From Leptospira sp. (lineage in GTDB: Bacteria; Spirochaetota; Leptospiria; Leptospirales; Leptospiraceae), in the NCBI GenBank assembly GCA_027531445.1, contig JAPZRK010000007.1, positions 1 to 64,000 of the forward strand: a DNA stretch of 64,000 nucleotides, in the 5' to 3' direction. The translations under genes and the position numbers were made by a program. Below, one piece after another: positions 1-10,277 of the stretch. A model generated the notes under the pieces. It searched no databases and was not told where the DNA came from. It saw nothing but the letters and a program-made list of their open reading frames with translations. Position 1 is the first letter of the stretch, and each line of letters opens with the position of its first letter.

Positions 1-512
1 GTGAGTATGGATTCGGGATGAAATTGAACTCCATGTACATTCTTATCCTTTTTGCTCACAATACCCATGATCACTTCATCTTTTGTGAAGGCTGTCACTT
101 CCAAATCTTCCGGTAAATGAGAATGAGAGATTACCCAAGAGTGGTATCTATTGGCAAAAAAAGGACTAGGGAGGCCCTTAAAGATCCCTTTTTGATCGTG
201 CACGATTTCTGATACCCTACCATGGAATATTTCCTTTGCTCTTTCCAATCGTGCACCATAGTATTCCGCAATCGCTTGGTGCCCGAGACAGACACCCAAA
301 ACAGGAATCTTTCCTATAAATTTTGGAAGATAAGACATGAGATGTCCTGATGTGGATGGAAGACCCGGACCCGGAGAGATAACGACTGAGCTAAACGTGG
401 ATATATCTGGAATAGGCTCGTCATTTTTGATCACCTTTACCTTATCCCATTTCAAGAGGTATTGAAATAGGATGTAAGTAAAGGAATCGTAATTATCTAT
501 AAGTAAGATCAC
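1..512 (-). CDS. Glutamine amidotransferase, TrpG/PabA type (partial at left edge)
   Basis: This class I glutamine amidotransferase subunit would feed ammonia to a chorismate-using synthase (anthranilate or aminodeoxychorismate). The protein starts ILLIDNYDSFTY. It carries the nucleophile Cys in GVCLGHQ and the His-Glu pair in VQFHPES, so the catalytic triad is complete. The last residues and the stop lie beyond base 1. Translation must start at the GTG at 512, because the codon just before it in frame is a stop. The gene lies 24 bases after the acyl-CoA dehydrogenase stop and is probably co-transcribed with it. A second paralogue sits beside trpE at 21530-22135, so this copy may be the PabA of folate synthesis; that assignment is inference. 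Confidence 0.85.
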   Translation of the reverse strand, partial: MILLIDNYDSFTYILFQYLLKWDKVKVIKNDEPIPDISTFSSVVISPGPGLPSTSGHLMSYLPKFIGKIPVLGVCLGHQAIAEYYGARLERAKEIFHGRVSEIVHDQKGIFKGLPSPFFANRYHSWVISHSHLPEDLEVTAFTKDEVIMGIVSKKDKNVHGVQFHPESIL

Positions 513-540
513 TTAAGAAAGGTAAGCTTCCCTTTCTTAA
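513..540. repeat. Perfect 10-bp inverted repeat between two genes
   Basis: TTAAGAAAGG (513-522) and CCTTTCTTAA (531-540) are exact reverse complements around an 8-base loop. The hairpin spans the stop codon of the acyl-CoA dehydrogenase and ends right at the GTG start of the amidotransferase. No T-run follows on the minus strand, so it is not a classical terminator. It may influence translation of the downstream gene or transcript processing. Confidence 0.6.
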
Positions 541-1703
541 AGATTTGGGCTTTCAATACCTACACCATCATTCAGAAATTTTGAGATAATCACTCTTTGT
601 ATTTGAGATGTACCTTCATATATCTGAAAGATTTTAGCATCTCTCATAAGTTTTTCAACAGGATACTCTTCATTAAAACCGTAGCCACCAAAGATCTGTA
701 CTGCGTCTGTACAAATTCTCATCGCCATATCTGCACAAAACACTTTTGCTATCGATGCTTGGTAAGTATTACGCATTTTATTATCTATAAGCCAAGCTGA
801 CTGCCAGCAGAGCAATCTACCTGCTTCTATATCACGCGCCATTTCAGCTAAAATAAATGAAACCCCTTGGTTCACGGAGATAGGTTTGCCAAATGCATTT
901 CGAGTATTCGCATAACGAATGGAATGCTCCATAGCTGCCCTAGCAACGCCAACCGCACCGATTGCAACGGCTGGACGAGTTTGGTCAAAAGCTCCCATCG
1001 CTATTTTGAAACCCTCTCCTTCTTTTCCAATGATCTGTGATTTATGAACCTTTACATCTTCGAAAGTCATACCACGTGTATCAGAACAACGCTGGCCCAT
1101 GTTTTTTTCTTTTTTGCCAAGGATAATGCCAGGAGTCTTTGCATCTACGATAAAGCCTGTCATACCTTTGTGGCCTGCTGTTGGATCAGTTTTGGCTAAT
1201 ACAAAAAACCAATCCGCATGACCCGCATTTGTGATCCACATTTTGGATCCATTAATGATATATTCATCACCAACGCGTTTTGCGACGGTCCGTATTCCGG
1301 CAACATCTGATCCAGCTCCTGGTTCGGTTACTGCATATGCTGCTAGCGTAAACTGTTCATTCATCGGTTGGATGAATTTTTTCATGATTTCATCACTGGC
1401 TCCTAACAATACTGGAGCAAGTGCTAGATTATTTGCAAGAATCGCTGTCGCCATTCCCGAACAAGCATAGAATAATTCTTCAGATGCAATGAGTTCATCG
1501 AGTACTCCCAGACCGGCTCCGCCGTATTCTGCAGGAATATGCATGTTCATCAAACCAACATCAAACGCTTTTTTCAATATTTCCTTGGGAAATTCTCCCG
1601 TGTGGTCATGGTGCTCGGCACGAGGGGCCATTTCATTTTTTGCGAAATCTCGCGCTAAATCTCTGAGAGCTTTTTGTTCGTCGGTTATTGAAAAGTCGAT
1701 CAT
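537..1703 (-). CDS. Acyl-CoA dehydrogenase
   Basis: This FAD-dependent enzyme performs the first oxidation of beta-oxidation, making a trans-2-enoyl-CoA and passing electrons to ETF. The 388 residues are normal for short- and medium-chain dehydrogenases. Family signatures are visible: [13 protein letters not shown] near residue 120, and [18 protein letters not shown] near the C-terminus. The catalytic base is probably Glu363 in [10 protein letters not shown]. The start [10 protein letters not shown] is typical, with AAGG nine bases upstream. Leptospira live on long-chain fatty acids, so such a gene is expected. Exact chain length is not readable. The gene is divergent from yebC. Confidence 0.93.
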   Translation of the reverse strand: MIDFSITDEQKALRDLARDFAKNEMAPRAEHHDHTGEFPKEILKKAFDVGLMNMHIPAEYGGAGLGVLDELIASEELFYACSGMATAILANNLALAPVLLGASDEIMKKFIQPMNEQFTLAAYAVTEPGAGSDVAGIRTVAKRVGDEYIINGSKMWITNAGHADWFFVLAKTDPTAGHKGMTGFIVDAKTPGIILGKKEKNMGQRCSDTRGMTFEDVKVHKSQIIGKEGEGFKIAMGAFDQTRPAVAIGAVGVARAAMEHSIRYANTRNAFGKPISVNQGVSFILAEMARDIEAGRLLCWQSAWLIDNKMRNTYQASIAKVFCADMAMRICTDAVQIFGGYGFNEEYPVEKLMRDAKIFQIYEGTSQIQRVIISKFLNDGVGIESPNL

Positions 1704-1830
1704 GGCATGCCTTAATTGGGGTTTTTTTTACAGTAGTTTCGATTTTTCTCCAAGCGTCAAGAAACTCGGCTAATAGGGAAATCTGTTGAAAAATCCAAGA
1801 ATTTAAAAAAATATGCAATGGGAGCAAACT

Positions 1831-2574
1831 ATGTCAGGACATTCGAAGTGGGCAACAATTCGTAGAAAAAAGGGAGCTATTGATGCAAAACGGGGAGCAA
1901 TCTTCACTCGAATTGCAAAGGAAATATCTGTCGCTGCAAAAGAAAGCGGAGGGGACATAGAGGGAAATCCACGGCTTCGATTAGCAATTACGAAAGCAAA
2001 AGCCGCCAACATGCCTAAGGACAACATTGAGCGAGCCATCAAAAAAGGAACTGGTGGTTTGGAAGGTATGGTTTACGAAGAATGTCTTTATGAGTGTTAC
2101 GCACCAGGTGGTGTCGCAATTATGGTCGATGTTTTAACTGATAAAAAATCGCGTACTACTCCTGAAATCAAAAGCATCTTAACTAAACTCGGAGGATCTC
2201 TTGCCAATCCTGGAGCCGTCTCCCGACTTTTTGAAAGAAAAGGCCAACTGACACTAAAAGTAGAACAAATCTCGGAAGAGGCACTATTTGATCTCGCCTT
2301 AGGAGCAGGCGCCGAAGATATCCAAGTCGAGGACGGAATCTATACAGTTCTTACACCTCCGAGTGAATACGAAGCTGTTCAATCTGCTTTGACATCGAAA
2401 GGGCTCAACATGGAAGAATCCGAAATCAAATATATAGCAATGACAACTGTTGAAGTAAACGATAAGGAAACTGCTGAGAAGATCATGAAATTGATAGATA
2501 ACCTTGAAGCGAATGACGATGTCCAAGGTGTCAGTTCAAACTTTGAACCAGGTGAAGGAGTGGAGCTTGATTGA
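1831..2574 (+). CDS. yebC: YebC/PmpR family protein
   Basis: This is a cytoplasmic YebC/PmpR/TACO1 family protein, known as a putative transcriptional regulator and more recently linked to translation of difficult proline-rich stretches. The N-terminus [22 protein letters not shown] is diagnostic, and the length of 247 residues is usual. An in-frame ATG at 1813 exists, but the 1831 ATG matches the universal family start and has GGGAG seven bases upstream, so it is preferred. Other family blocks such as [16 protein letters not shown] are intact. The gene stands alone, divergent from the acyl-CoA dehydrogenase, and ends at a strong hairpin. Confidence 0.96.
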   Translation: MSGHSKWATIRRKKGAIDAKRGAIFTRIAKEISVAAKESGGDIEGNPRLRLAITKAKAANMPKDNIERAIKKGTGGLEGMVYEECLYECYAPGGVAIMVDVLTDKKSRTTPEIKSILTKLGGSLANPGAVSRLFERKGQLTLKVEQISEEALFDLALGAGAEDIQVEDGIYTVLTPPSEYEAVQSALTSKGLNMEESEIKYIAMTTVEVNDKETAEKIMKLIDNLEANDDVQGVSSNFEPGEGVELD

Positions 2575-2588
2575 GAAAAACGGCACTT

Positions 2589-2638
2589 CGATTCGCACAA
2601 AAGCATGTTTGCGCGAATCGGGTTTCTTATTTCTTTTT
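2589..2638. terminator. Rho-independent terminator after yebC
   Basis: A 13-bp stem with one mismatch (CGATTCGCaCAAA pairing TTTGcGCGAATCG, 2589-2620) and a 6-base loop is followed by a T-rich run to 2638. It lies between the convergent yebC and the small membrane-protein gene, whose stop codon falls in the T-rich part. Confidence 0.85.
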
Positions 2639-2878
2639 GATCATTCCAATTAAAAATAGAAGTAGGATTGAACCAACGACTGCGACTATGATCTCTGCGA
2701 TCAACCCAGAACTGTAAAATCCTACAAATCGAAAGACCAAACCACCTAAAAACGATCCTACAACTCCGATTACTAAATTTGCGACAAGACCGAACCCTTT
2801 ACCGCGCACTATCTTCCCCGTGAGCCAGCCCGCCACGAGACCGATCAATAAAAACAGAATAAAACTAAATAAACCCAT
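2627..2878 (-). CDS. GlsB/YeaQ/YmgE family small membrane protein
   Basis: This is an 83-residue inner-membrane protein of the transglycosylase-associated (GlsB/YeaQ/YmgE) stress family. Three hydrophobic segments are visible (about 3-20, 28-50, 56-79). The family Gly-rich blocks GLVAGWLTGKIVRGKGFG and LVIGVVGSFLGG are present. It ends in KKK. Members are often induced by acid, osmotic or stationary-phase stress; their molecular role is not settled. The gene is monocistronic, convergent with yebC and divergent from the EAL gene at 2962. Confidence 0.88.
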   Translation of the reverse strand: MGLFSFILFLLIGLVAGWLTGKIVRGKGFGLVANLVIGVVGSFLGGLVFRFVGFYSSGLIAEIIVAVVGSILLLFLIGMIKKK

Positions 2879-2961
2879 GCTATCCTTGTTGCCATCCTTT
2901 CAGAATTAGATTAAGATATACAGACTCACGGCTCCAATCAAATCAAATACGAAGGCACATC

Positions 2962-4311
2962 TTGAAAAATCAAATATTCTCAGGTCCCTATTACTACGGA
3001 ATGAAGGATTTAGACGTATTTAAAAAAACATTTATAAACGAAAATAGAGGCAAGCCACTATTTCTCATTCGTTTTGAAAATATCACAGGCATTGAGATCA
3101 ATTCATTTTTAGATTTATTACGCGGGGATTTTTATTCCTGTCTTGATTTAGAGGATATATCTTTTGGGTTTCATTTTTTTGAAAAGAAAGGGATACTTCT
3201 CATGGGTATTGCTCCGCTTTTTGAATGGAACATTGAAAAATTTCCAAATATTGAAAACTCGGTTGGTAAATTCCAGCAAGAAGCAATGCGAACAAAGACC
3301 GCCTCGTTTCAGTTTGGCGTTTCGCGTACTCAATCGAATTTCATTTCCACGAACGATGAAATTTTTGATGAGTTATTTAAATCTTCAGAAAAAAACCTAA
3401 ACGATAACTTAATTCGATGGAGTTGGACTTATTACAATAAAGCGAACACTTATATTTCAGGTTCAATACATGAAGCAATGATTCAACCAACTGTTATATT
3501 TAATCCAAAGCTAAAAACTTTTTCAGTAAAAGGCGGCGAAGTCTTTGTGGGTGGCGGAGCTTATGTTGGTTACAAAGATCTGATCAATGATATTCCAGCT
3601 GACCAAGATTTAAATCGCATAGAATTGCTTATCCTTGAAAAATTAATTGTAGCCTGTGACGGAGCACCAGGCTTATTAAAATTCAACATCTCTCCTCAAT
3701 CACTCATCGATACATTTTCAAGCAAAGAAAAGGTTGATAAGCTAAACAAACTTATTAGTACAAAAAATCTACAAACTGAAAACGTACGCTTTGAACTCGT
3801 CGAAAAACCTTATGATGATTCTCAATTTCCTTTAAAAGATGTATGCCAGGCATTCTATGATCATGGCTTGAGTTTTGCCGCAGATGACTTTGGCGTCAAA
3901 AGCCAATCTCATCAAATCGTTCTGGATTTAGGCATCATGATCAAAGAATTCAAACTTGATCCTATTAGTTTCAAGTTCAAAATAGAAGAAGACCAAATCA
4001 AATTTTTAGATAATCTTGCATTTATAGACTATTGCAAAAGATTAGCCGACAACAGGGAAGCGGTCATTACTGCGGAGGCAGTTGAAGATTTCGATACATT
4101 ACGCTTCCTGATGGAACACCAAATCTATCAATTCCAGGCAAATATACTTTTCGGAAAGATGTCAATAGCCGATTACAAACGAGACTTCGAGATTCTACAT
4201 TCTATATCTGAAGATATAGTAAAAGAAGTATTGACTGATAAAATCTTAGCTGAAAAACAAAAAAGGATCGGCAATGTTTTCCGCGTTGCAGTGGAAGCAG
4301 GCCTTCTTTAG
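2962..4311 (+). CDS. EAL-domain protein with divergent motifs
   Basis: The C-terminal part (about 172-400) is an EAL domain, the c-di-GMP phosphodiesterase or sensor fold. The EAL motif itself reads EVF (193-195). Other sites are kept: NISP (242-245), FELVE (277-281), ADDFG (307-311), KLD (331-333), AEAVE (371-375). The first metal-binding Glu is therefore present, but its motif is altered, so the protein may be a weak enzyme or a c-di-GMP receptor. Residues 30-170 may be a worn GGDEF-like domain, with no GGDEF motif seen. No membrane segment is present. It heads a tight operon with the pseudo-receiver gene (14-base gap) and a crotonase gene. Confidence 0.8.
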   Translation: MKNQIFSGPYYYGMKDLDVFKKTFINENRGKPLFLIRFENITGIEINSFLDLLRGDFYSCLDLEDISFGFHFFEKKGILLMGIAPLFEWNIEKFPNIENSVGKFQQEAMRTKTASFQFGVSRTQSNFISTNDEIFDELFKSSEKNLNDNLIRWSWTYYNKANTYISGSIHEAMIQPTVIFNPKLKTFSVKGGEVFVGGGAYVGYKDLINDIPADQDLNRIELLILEKLIVACDGAPGLLKFNISPQSLIDTFSSKEKVDKLNKLISTKNLQTENVRFELVEKPYDDSQFPLKDVCQAFYDHGLSFAADDFGVKSQSHQIVLDLGIMIKEFKLDPISFKFKIEEDQIKFLDNLAFIDYCKRLADNREAVITAEAVEDFDTLRFLMEHQIYQFQANILFGKMSIADYKRDFEILHSISEDIVKEVLTDKILAEKQKRIGNVFRVAVEAGLL

Positions 4312-4325
4312 AGTAAACGAGAACC

Positions 4326-5276
4326 ATGCATTTTATAATGGCCATTGAAAATGATCCTATTGCGGCTTCCGAACTTGAAACAATTTTTCAAGGTTTGAGA
4401 CAACGTGTGGTGATCACAAAATTTACACAAACTGTCAAAGAATACGTAATGTCTTCCAACCCTGACATTATCTTAATGGGTTTAACTTTTCGCGATAAAA
4501 AGGAACTTGAGTTCGTCTTGGAACTCAGACGTGATGTGATCACACAATCCATTCCGATTCTAGCGTTGCTTCCGAAAGAAGATGAAACCTTTAAGAACAA
4601 TCAAAAGGCATTAGGTTTTACTGACTTTATGGTAAAACCATTACCTAAACAACCGCTTTTAGATAAAATCCAAAGCCTTATTGAAGAATATAAGTTTAGT
4701 GAAAGCAGTAAAACAAGAGATAACGTTTCATTTGTCGTTGTGGATCGCGGTCATGGGAAGGTATTATTTCAATGCCGTGCTAACTTAAAGCGCTATGTCT
4801 TTCCAGAGTTTAAGAAAATTTTTACACCAAATTTTTTAAAATCCCTTGTTGGTGAATATATTTGTTTTGATATCCGTGCGGTGCCAGATGTCGGAAAGGA
4901 AGAAGTCGAAGTATTCGAGAGAATCGTTAAAATCTTTATTGGCGCTGACAAAATATCTATCGTTGCTGGAAGACACATGGGTGCGTTCATCGAACATGCA
5001 AATGATGAAGAAAAAATAATCGTATTTATGGCACCGAATGAATTTGAAAATTATGCCAAGATGGAAGAACAAAAAAAAGAGGACCTTCGCAAAAAATCCA
5101 AGAAGGAAAGCAAGCAGTCAGGGTCCGAGCCAGCGGCTGTAACAGAAGCATCTTCAGAATCTACTCCAGTAGAATCAGCGAACACGAATGAGGAAGCATC
5201 CTCTACGATAGCTGAGCCAGAAGAAATTAAAGATGAAGATTCATCATCAGAAAAAAATGAGGAAGAAGCAGTATAA
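4326..5276 (+). CDS. Pseudo-receiver protein with acidic tail
   Basis: Residues 1-115 resemble a response-regulator receiver. It has an acidic cluster (IENDP, 8-10), a central strand IILMGL and a conserved Lys in FMVKPLP. The phospho-acceptor Asp is replaced by Gly52, so ordinary phosphorylation there is not possible. Residues 130-255 form a second domain (VSFVVVDRGHGKVLF ... ICFDIRAVPD ... ISIVAGRHMGAF) that recalls a STAS-type fold; this is a guess. The last 60 residues are a Ser/Glu-rich disordered tail. It sits between the EAL gene and the crotonase gene and is probably their co-transcribed partner. A second ATG at 4338 is an alternative start. Confidence 0.7.
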   Translation: MHFIMAIENDPIAASELETIFQGLRQRVVITKFTQTVKEYVMSSNPDIILMGLTFRDKKELEFVLELRRDVITQSIPILALLPKEDETFKNNQKALGFTDFMVKPLPKQPLLDKIQSLIEEYKFSESSKTRDNVSFVVVDRGHGKVLFQCRANLKRYVFPEFKKIFTPNFLKSLVGEYICFDIRAVPDVGKEEVEVFERIVKIFIGADKISIVAGRHMGAFIEHANDEEKIIVFMAPNEFENYAKMEEQKKEDLRKKSKKESKQSGSEPAAVTEASSESTPVESANTNEEASSTIAEPEEIKDEDSSSEKNEEEAV

Positions 5277-5277
5277 C

Positions 5278-6060
5278 ATGAATTATAAACGAGAAGAGAT
5301 AACAGTCAGTGGTGGAAAAGCTGAAATCATTCATATGCAAATGAATGATCAAAATTCATTAACTGGTTCAAATATGAAAGAATTGGCATCCATTCTAAAA
5401 GAAATTAACTCAGACACATCTAAAAAAGGCGTCATCATCACTTCCGATAATGATAAATTTTTTTGTAACGGGCTTGATGCTGAAAATTTACTCGCTACTC
5501 CTAAAGATCGTCTCCTCGAGGAAGTAGGTGGAATTGTGCTCCTATTTGGTGAACTCATTAAGTTTGATAAACCGCTGATTGCAGAAGTATCAGGTTATGC
5601 GATGGGTGGAGGTGCAGTGATAACTGTTGCCTGCGATTACAAATTTATGTTAGAAGGTAAGGCAAGAATAGGATTCACAGAAGTCAATGTTGGTCTCCCT
5701 CTTCCTGGAAGCTTTATCGATAGAATCAAAATGTGCGTCAGCGCAAGATATTGGTCGGAAGTTTGTTTGGAAGGTCAAACCTACAAGGCGGGAGAGGCTA
5801 AGTCAATAGGACTGATTGACGAAGTAGCAACCAGCAAAGAAGAGTTAAGGAAATTCACACTTAAAAAATTGGATACTCTATCAAAGATACCAATGACAGC
5901 TTTCCGATCCACAAAGAACATGCTCAACGGCGTTTTATTAAGTAAACTAGATGGTTATCTAAAAGAGACGATTCTTGCATTTGAACAACCTGGAGTCACA
6001 GACAACCTCTTAGAAGCAATGACGGCTTTGAAAGAGAAGAGAAGACCCATCCTCAAATAG
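5278..6060 (+). CDS. Enoyl-CoA hydratase/isomerase (crotonase) family
   Basis: This crotonase-superfamily enzyme of 260 residues acts on acyl-CoA thioesters. The oxyanion-hole block GYAMGGGAVITVACDY and the helix-capping Glu in IGFTEVNVGLPLPG are seen. The second catalytic Glu position is less clear, so hydratase versus isomerase cannot be told. A longer reading from 5233 overlaps the previous gene. The ATG at 5278, one base after the previous stop and preceded by GAGGAAG, is the better start. Being last in an operon with EAL and pseudo-receiver genes is odd for a lipid enzyme. Confidence 0.87.
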   Translation: MNYKREEITVSGGKAEIIHMQMNDQNSLTGSNMKELASILKEINSDTSKKGVIITSDNDKFFCNGLDAENLLATPKDRLLEEVGGIVLLFGELIKFDKPLIAEVSGYAMGGGAVITVACDYKFMLEGKARIGFTEVNVGLPLPGSFIDRIKMCVSARYWSEVCLEGQTYKAGEAKSIGLIDEVATSKEELRKFTLKKLDTLSKIPMTAFRSTKNMLNGVLLSKLDGYLKETILAFEQPGVTDNLLEAMTALKEKRRPILK

Positions 6061-6098
6061 TCTTGCCGAATCTATAGCCGAAATAATTCTGAAATAGA

Positions 6099-8066
6099 AT
6101 GTCTCGGCTTTCTTTTCTCATTCTAATTATAGTACTTCTTTCTCCTATTTCTAAGAAAGCGTCAGATCTACCACCAGGATTTACACTAGCTGAGCCGTAT
6201 GTATGGCCTGTGAAAGGGTATTCTCAAATTTCCGGTTCCTTTGGCGAATACAGAACTGGTCATTTTCACATGGGTCAGGATTTTTCAACAGGTGGAAAAA
6301 TAGGTGTTCCTATTTTTTCCGTCGCGAAAGGGCAAGTAACTCGTGTTCAACGCAGATGGGCGTCAATTGGATATGCTGTATTCGTTCAGCATGACGATGG
6401 AATGACCTCTCGATATGGACACCTTCATAAGTTCGCACCAAAAGTTGTTAAACAAATCTTGAAATCTAAACAAGCCCGAAGATTTAAAGACCGAGTTGAT
6501 TTTGATATTGTATTACCCGAACCCTTAGATGTAGCAAAGGGAGAGTTGATTGCATTGTCTGGCGACACGGGTGTTGGTCCACCTCACTTACATTTTGAAC
6601 TTTTTAAAGATAACATATATTATAATCCTATGCATTTTGGATTGGGTTATGTAGAAGCAGAAGAAATCGTTTTTGATGCACTTCGTATAACTCCACAAAC
6701 GCCTAGAAGCTTTATCAATGGTAAAAATGAAGCAATTGATATTCCATTTAGCAATGTAGGTGGAAACAAGTTTGAACTTTCTGAATCGCCCACACTTTTT
6801 ATTCAAGGAAAAGTAGGACTGCAAGTTTCTATTCATCAAAAATCAAATAACAACCGTCTCGGAATTCATTCGCTAAATATGAGTTTAGGTGAACAGCAAT
6901 TACAAGGATTCCAACTTTCTAAAATTTTAAAAAACCATTCCAGAAAGAATGTCTTGTTATACGATAGCCAAATAAGTAAACCAGATGGAAATCCATTTTC
7001 ATATTTTTTACATGCACGTGAAGGAAATGACCTCCTTGGTATCCTTCGACCTGAAAAAGAGCAAGGATTGATCGATAGCGAAAAGCTAAAACCATCTGAA
7101 CCCAAAGAGGTAACGGTAAAAGCAAAAGGTCAAGGCAATCAAGAAGCCATTGCTTCTTTTTTCTTATTGAAAGACTTACAAGACTATAAAAATATCATAA
7201 CTAAGGAATGGGTGTATAACGTTTATTATGATCGTTATACCACCTTTAAATCAAAAGATACTCGAGTAGAGTTATTTTTTCCAGTCAATGCAGTCTACTC
7301 AAAAGGATACTTTGAAATTGCTGCAAAGGAAGAAGTAAAAATCAAAACAAACGGTTTAAACCAACTCTCTTCCGTATATGAAATCGGTCCGGATTTTAAA
7401 GATTTTAATCTAGGCTATGATTTGTACGTCAAGGTTCCGAAGACACAAGATATCAATTCAGCTGATTTATATGAAGTTCTACCTGATGGTTCAGTCAAAA
7501 AAATCAAAGGCTCTTCTTTTAGCTCATGGGGACAGTTTTTTAAAGTTAGACTCCGAAAAACTGGCCAATTTGTCGTTCTTTCCGACCAAACACCGCCAAA
7601 CATTTATTTACATGAAACGATGACAAGATCCATTTATCCGCGCGAAGATTTTGTATTATTATTTAAAGCAAAAGACGTTGGTTCTGGAATTATGCCAGAA
7701 GGTTTTGATATCACAGTAGACGGTATTCGAGGAAAGGCAGAATTTTTTCCTAAAGATGGTCGCGTTGAAGTATTTGAGCCAGAAGGGTTATACCTACCAG
7801 GTAAGCACACTGTATTAGCAAGTGTAAGAGATTATGCAGGAAACTGGAGTTCAACGGTGAGATATGATTATGAAATTGAAAGTCCTCCACCTCCACCAGA
7901 AGAGACGGTTAAAACAGAGAACGTTAACACCACAAAAACGAATCAACCTACAACAATCACAACAGAAAATGTCGATCCCGGTGATAAGTCTTTAAAGAAG
8001 GTGGAACCCAAGGCGACGAAAGTGAAGTCGCCCAAGGTAAAGAAAGTAAAAACTACATCCCGATAG
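6099..8066 (+). CDS. Secreted M23 (LytM-type) peptidase with C-terminal extension
   Basis: This is an exported zinc endopeptidase of peptidoglycan. A signal peptide covers about residues 1-21. The M23 domain follows at about 35-185 with all ligands visible: HFHMGQD (His57, Asp61), YGHLH (His108) and PPHLHFEL (His163/His165). A long region (190-590) is beta-rich, perhaps Ig-like modules, with [19 protein letters not shown] near 535. The last 60 residues are Pro/Thr/Lys-rich, a possible wall-binding tail. The gene overlaps the convergent reductase gene by 14 bases. The substrate bond is not predictable. Confidence 0.88.
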   Translation: MSRLSFLILIIVLLSPISKKASDLPPGFTLAEPYVWPVKGYSQISGSFGEYRTGHFHMGQDFSTGGKIGVPIFSVAKGQVTRVQRRWASIGYAVFVQHDDGMTSRYGHLHKFAPKVVKQILKSKQARRFKDRVDFDIVLPEPLDVAKGELIALSGDTGVGPPHLHFELFKDNIYYNPMHFGLGYVEAEEIVFDALRITPQTPRSFINGKNEAIDIPFSNVGGNKFELSESPTLFIQGKVGLQVSIHQKSNNNRLGIHSLNMSLGEQQLQGFQLSKILKNHSRKNVLLYDSQISKPDGNPFSYFLHAREGNDLLGILRPEKEQGLIDSEKLKPSEPKEVTVKAKGQGNQEAIASFFLLKDLQDYKNIITKEWVYNVYYDRYTTFKSKDTRVELFFPVNAVYSKGYFEIAAKEEVKIKTNGLNQLSSVYEIGPDFKDFNLGYDLYVKVPKTQDINSADLYEVLPDGSVKKIKGSSFSSWGQFFKVRLRKTGQFVVLSDQTPPNIYLHETMTRSIYPREDFVLLFKAKDVGSGIMPEGFDITVDGIRGKAEFFPKDGRVEVFEPEGLYLPGKHTVLASVRDYAGNWSSTVRYDYEIESPPPPPEETVKTENVNTTKTNQPTTITTENVDPGDKSLKKVEPKATKVKSPKVKKVKTTSR

Positions 8067-8820
8067 CGGCTCCTCCGTCGACTCTTAAGTATGTGCCCGT
8101 TATGTATGAGGCATCATCGCTTAGGAAAAACTTTACTGCCGATGCTATCTCTTCTTGTTTGCCAGGTCGTTTTAATGGTATGACGGCTGGATCGGTCAAT
8201 TTTTCCTGAACTTCCTTAGAAAGAGTGCCTGTCATTTCTGTTTGGACGAAACCCGGACACACAGCATTCACAAGAACGTTTCTTCCCGAAAACTCGCGGG
8301 CGGATACTTTAGTTAATGCAATTACTCCTGCTTTAGAGGTTGAATAATTTGCTTGGCCAGGTTGACCTGTTAATCCTGAAACTGATGATATATTTACAAT
8401 GCGACCTGCCGGTGCTTTAAGTAAGAGCTTACTCGCCGACTTAGTCATAAGGAAAACACCTTTACAGTTTACGTCCATTACAAAGTCGAATTCTTGTTCT
8501 GACATACGTATCAGAAGGTTATCTTTAAGAACTCCAGCATTATTAACTAAAAAGTCGAGCTTGCCATAGACTTCCTTAGTCTTTGAAATTGCTGCATCGC
8601 AATCTTCAGGCTTAGTAACGTTACACGCAACCCCGATGGCCTTTACTCCGTATTTTGCTTCTACTTCTTTAGCTGCTTCTTCAATTTTTTCTTGGTTTAG
8701 ATCAACAAGCACTAGACTTGCTCCATGAGAAGCGATTCTATTTGCAATAGCTCTTCCCAAACCTATTGGAGACGCTGCTCCTGTAACCAATGCAACTTTT
8801 CCTTCAAATTCTTTGGACAT
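8053..8820 (-). CDS. SDR family oxidoreductase, FabG-like
   Basis: This NAD(P)-dependent short-chain dehydrogenase of 255 residues is most like 3-oxoacyl-ACP/CoA reductases. The dinucleotide motif is [12 protein letters not shown], followed by NNAG, and the catalytic Ser and Tyr-x3-Lys lie in NISSVSG and YSTSKAG. The C-terminus [16 protein letters not shown] is typical. An upstream in-frame ATG at 8895 exists, but the ATG at 8820 has GAGGAAATC directly before it and gives the normal family N-terminus. The gene is convergent with and overlaps the M23 gene by 14 bases, and is divergent from purB. Fatty-acid synthesis or degradation are both possible. Confidence 0.9.
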   Translation of the reverse strand: MSKEFEGKVALVTGAASPIGLGRAIANRIASHGASLVLVDLNQEKIEEAAKEVEAKYGVKAIGVACNVTKPEDCDAAISKTKEVYGKLDFLVNNAGVLKDNLLIRMSEQEFDFVMDVNCKGVFLMTKSASKLLLKAPAGRIVNISSVSGLTGQPGQANYSTSKAGVIALTKVSAREFSGRNVLVNAVCPGFVQTEMTGTLSKEVQEKLTDPAVIPLKRPGKQEEIASAVKFFLSDDASYITGTYLRVDGGAAIGM

Positions 8821-8931
8821 GATTTCCTCGTTCATTCTTGAGACTCTGCGACTAAGAAAGAACAAAGAACATCGTTCGGCAACTGAAAATTTCACAGTTG
8901 AATTGAAGGTTTACCATGAAACCCTGCCCTT

Positions 8932-10233
8932 ATGATCGATCGATACAGCCATCCAGAGATTTCGGCAATTTGGGAATTAGAGAACAAATTTAAAATTTGG
9001 ACAGATATAGAAATTTATGCCTGTGAAATCAGAGCAGACCGTGGTGAAATCCCTGCCGAGGATCTTGCAACTATCAAAGCAAAGGCAAAATTTAATGTTG
9101 AGGAGATCCTTGAGATCGAATCTAAAGTTCATCATGATGTAATTGCTTACCTAACCAATCTCAATTCCTACATTGGTCCCGCTGGTCGTCATGTTCACTT
9201 TGGATTGACCTCTTCGGATGTTGGGGATACTGCTCTTTGCGTCCAAATGGTGCAAGCCATGGACTTACTCATCAAACGAGCGAAAGAACTATTAGAAACC
9301 ACGAAAGTAAAAGCGATCGAATACAAAGATCTACCTTGCATCGGTCGATCGCACGGAATTCATGCAGAGCCAATGACATTGGGTCTTAAATTTGCCTTAT
9401 TTTATTCTGAGATGAAGCGCAACATTGAAAGAATGGAAGATGCTAAAGATCAGATTGCTGTCGGCAAGTTATCAGGAGCAGTGGGGACTTACTCAAACAT
9501 CGATCCCGATATCGAAGAATACGTCTTGAGACAATTGGGACTAGGAGTAGATCCCATTGCCACACAAGTGATCTCTCGAGATCGTCATGCTTTTTATTTA
9601 TCAGTCTTAGGCGTTGTTGCCGCGAGTTTAGATCGAATGGCTACAGAAGTTAGATTGTTACAAAAAACAGAAGGTCGTGAAGTAGAAGAACCTTTTGCAA
9701 AGGGACAGAAAGGAAGTTCCGCGATGCCCCACAAACGCAATCCCGTTGTCTGTGAACGTATCTCCGGTATATCACGTGTCATTCGAGCAAATGTAAACGT
9801 CGGTTTACAAAACGTAGCACTATGGCATGAGAGAGACATTTCTCATTCCTCAGCAGAAAGAATCGTCCTTCCCGACTCTACGATAGCTCTGGATTATATC
9901 TTAGAAAAAATGAACTTTGTTATCAAAGGAATTCATGTCTATCCAGATGCCATTGAACGCACGTTAAACGTAACAAGAGGTCTAATTTTCTCTCAAAAGG
10001 TACTACTCTGGTTAATCGAAAAGGGAGGTATCAGTAGAGAGGATGCCTACACGATCGTTCAAGATAATGCCATGGCTGTATGGGCAAACCAAAATGAAAA
10101 TCTCCGAGACCGATTGAAAAATGACACTCGATGCAGTAATATACTAAAAGATTCAGATTTAGATGAAATCTTTCAGATCGAACCTTATTTAAAAAGAATT
10201 CCTGAGATTTTTAAACGATTGGGACTCACCTAA
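8932..10233 (+). CDS. purB: Adenylosuccinate lyase
   Basis: The enzyme acts twice in purine synthesis: it cleaves SAICAR to AICAR and adenylosuccinate to AMP, releasing fumarate. The fumarase/aspartase signature [11 protein letters not shown] is present near residue 262. TSSDVGDTA near 90 and RSHGIHAEP near 139 are typical PurB active-site blocks. The 433 residues match the shorter bacterial PurB form. The start [14 protein letters not shown] is the standard one. The gene appears monocistronic, with no clear terminator after it. Confidence 0.97.
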   Translation: MIDRYSHPEISAIWELENKFKIWTDIEIYACEIRADRGEIPAEDLATIKAKAKFNVEEILEIESKVHHDVIAYLTNLNSYIGPAGRHVHFGLTSSDVGDTALCVQMVQAMDLLIKRAKELLETTKVKAIEYKDLPCIGRSHGIHAEPMTLGLKFALFYSEMKRNIERMEDAKDQIAVGKLSGAVGTYSNIDPDIEEYVLRQLGLGVDPIATQVISRDRHAFYLSVLGVVAASLDRMATEVRLLQKTEGREVEEPFAKGQKGSSAMPHKRNPVVCERISGISRVIRANVNVGLQNVALWHERDISHSSAERIVLPDSTIALDYILEKMNFVIKGIHVYPDAIERTLNVTRGLIFSQKVLLWLIEKGGISREDAYTIVQDNAMAVWANQNENLRDRLKNDTRCSNILKDSDLDEIFQIEPYLKRIPEIFKRLGLT

Positions 10234-10277
10234 AATCAACAAATTTACAGGTTTTTACTTTGTAATGCAATTTGATT

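Noticed and set aside
1719..1732. T-run GGGGTTTTTTT as a terminator
   Set aside because: It lies upstream of both divergent genes, and only a weak 4-bp stem precedes it.
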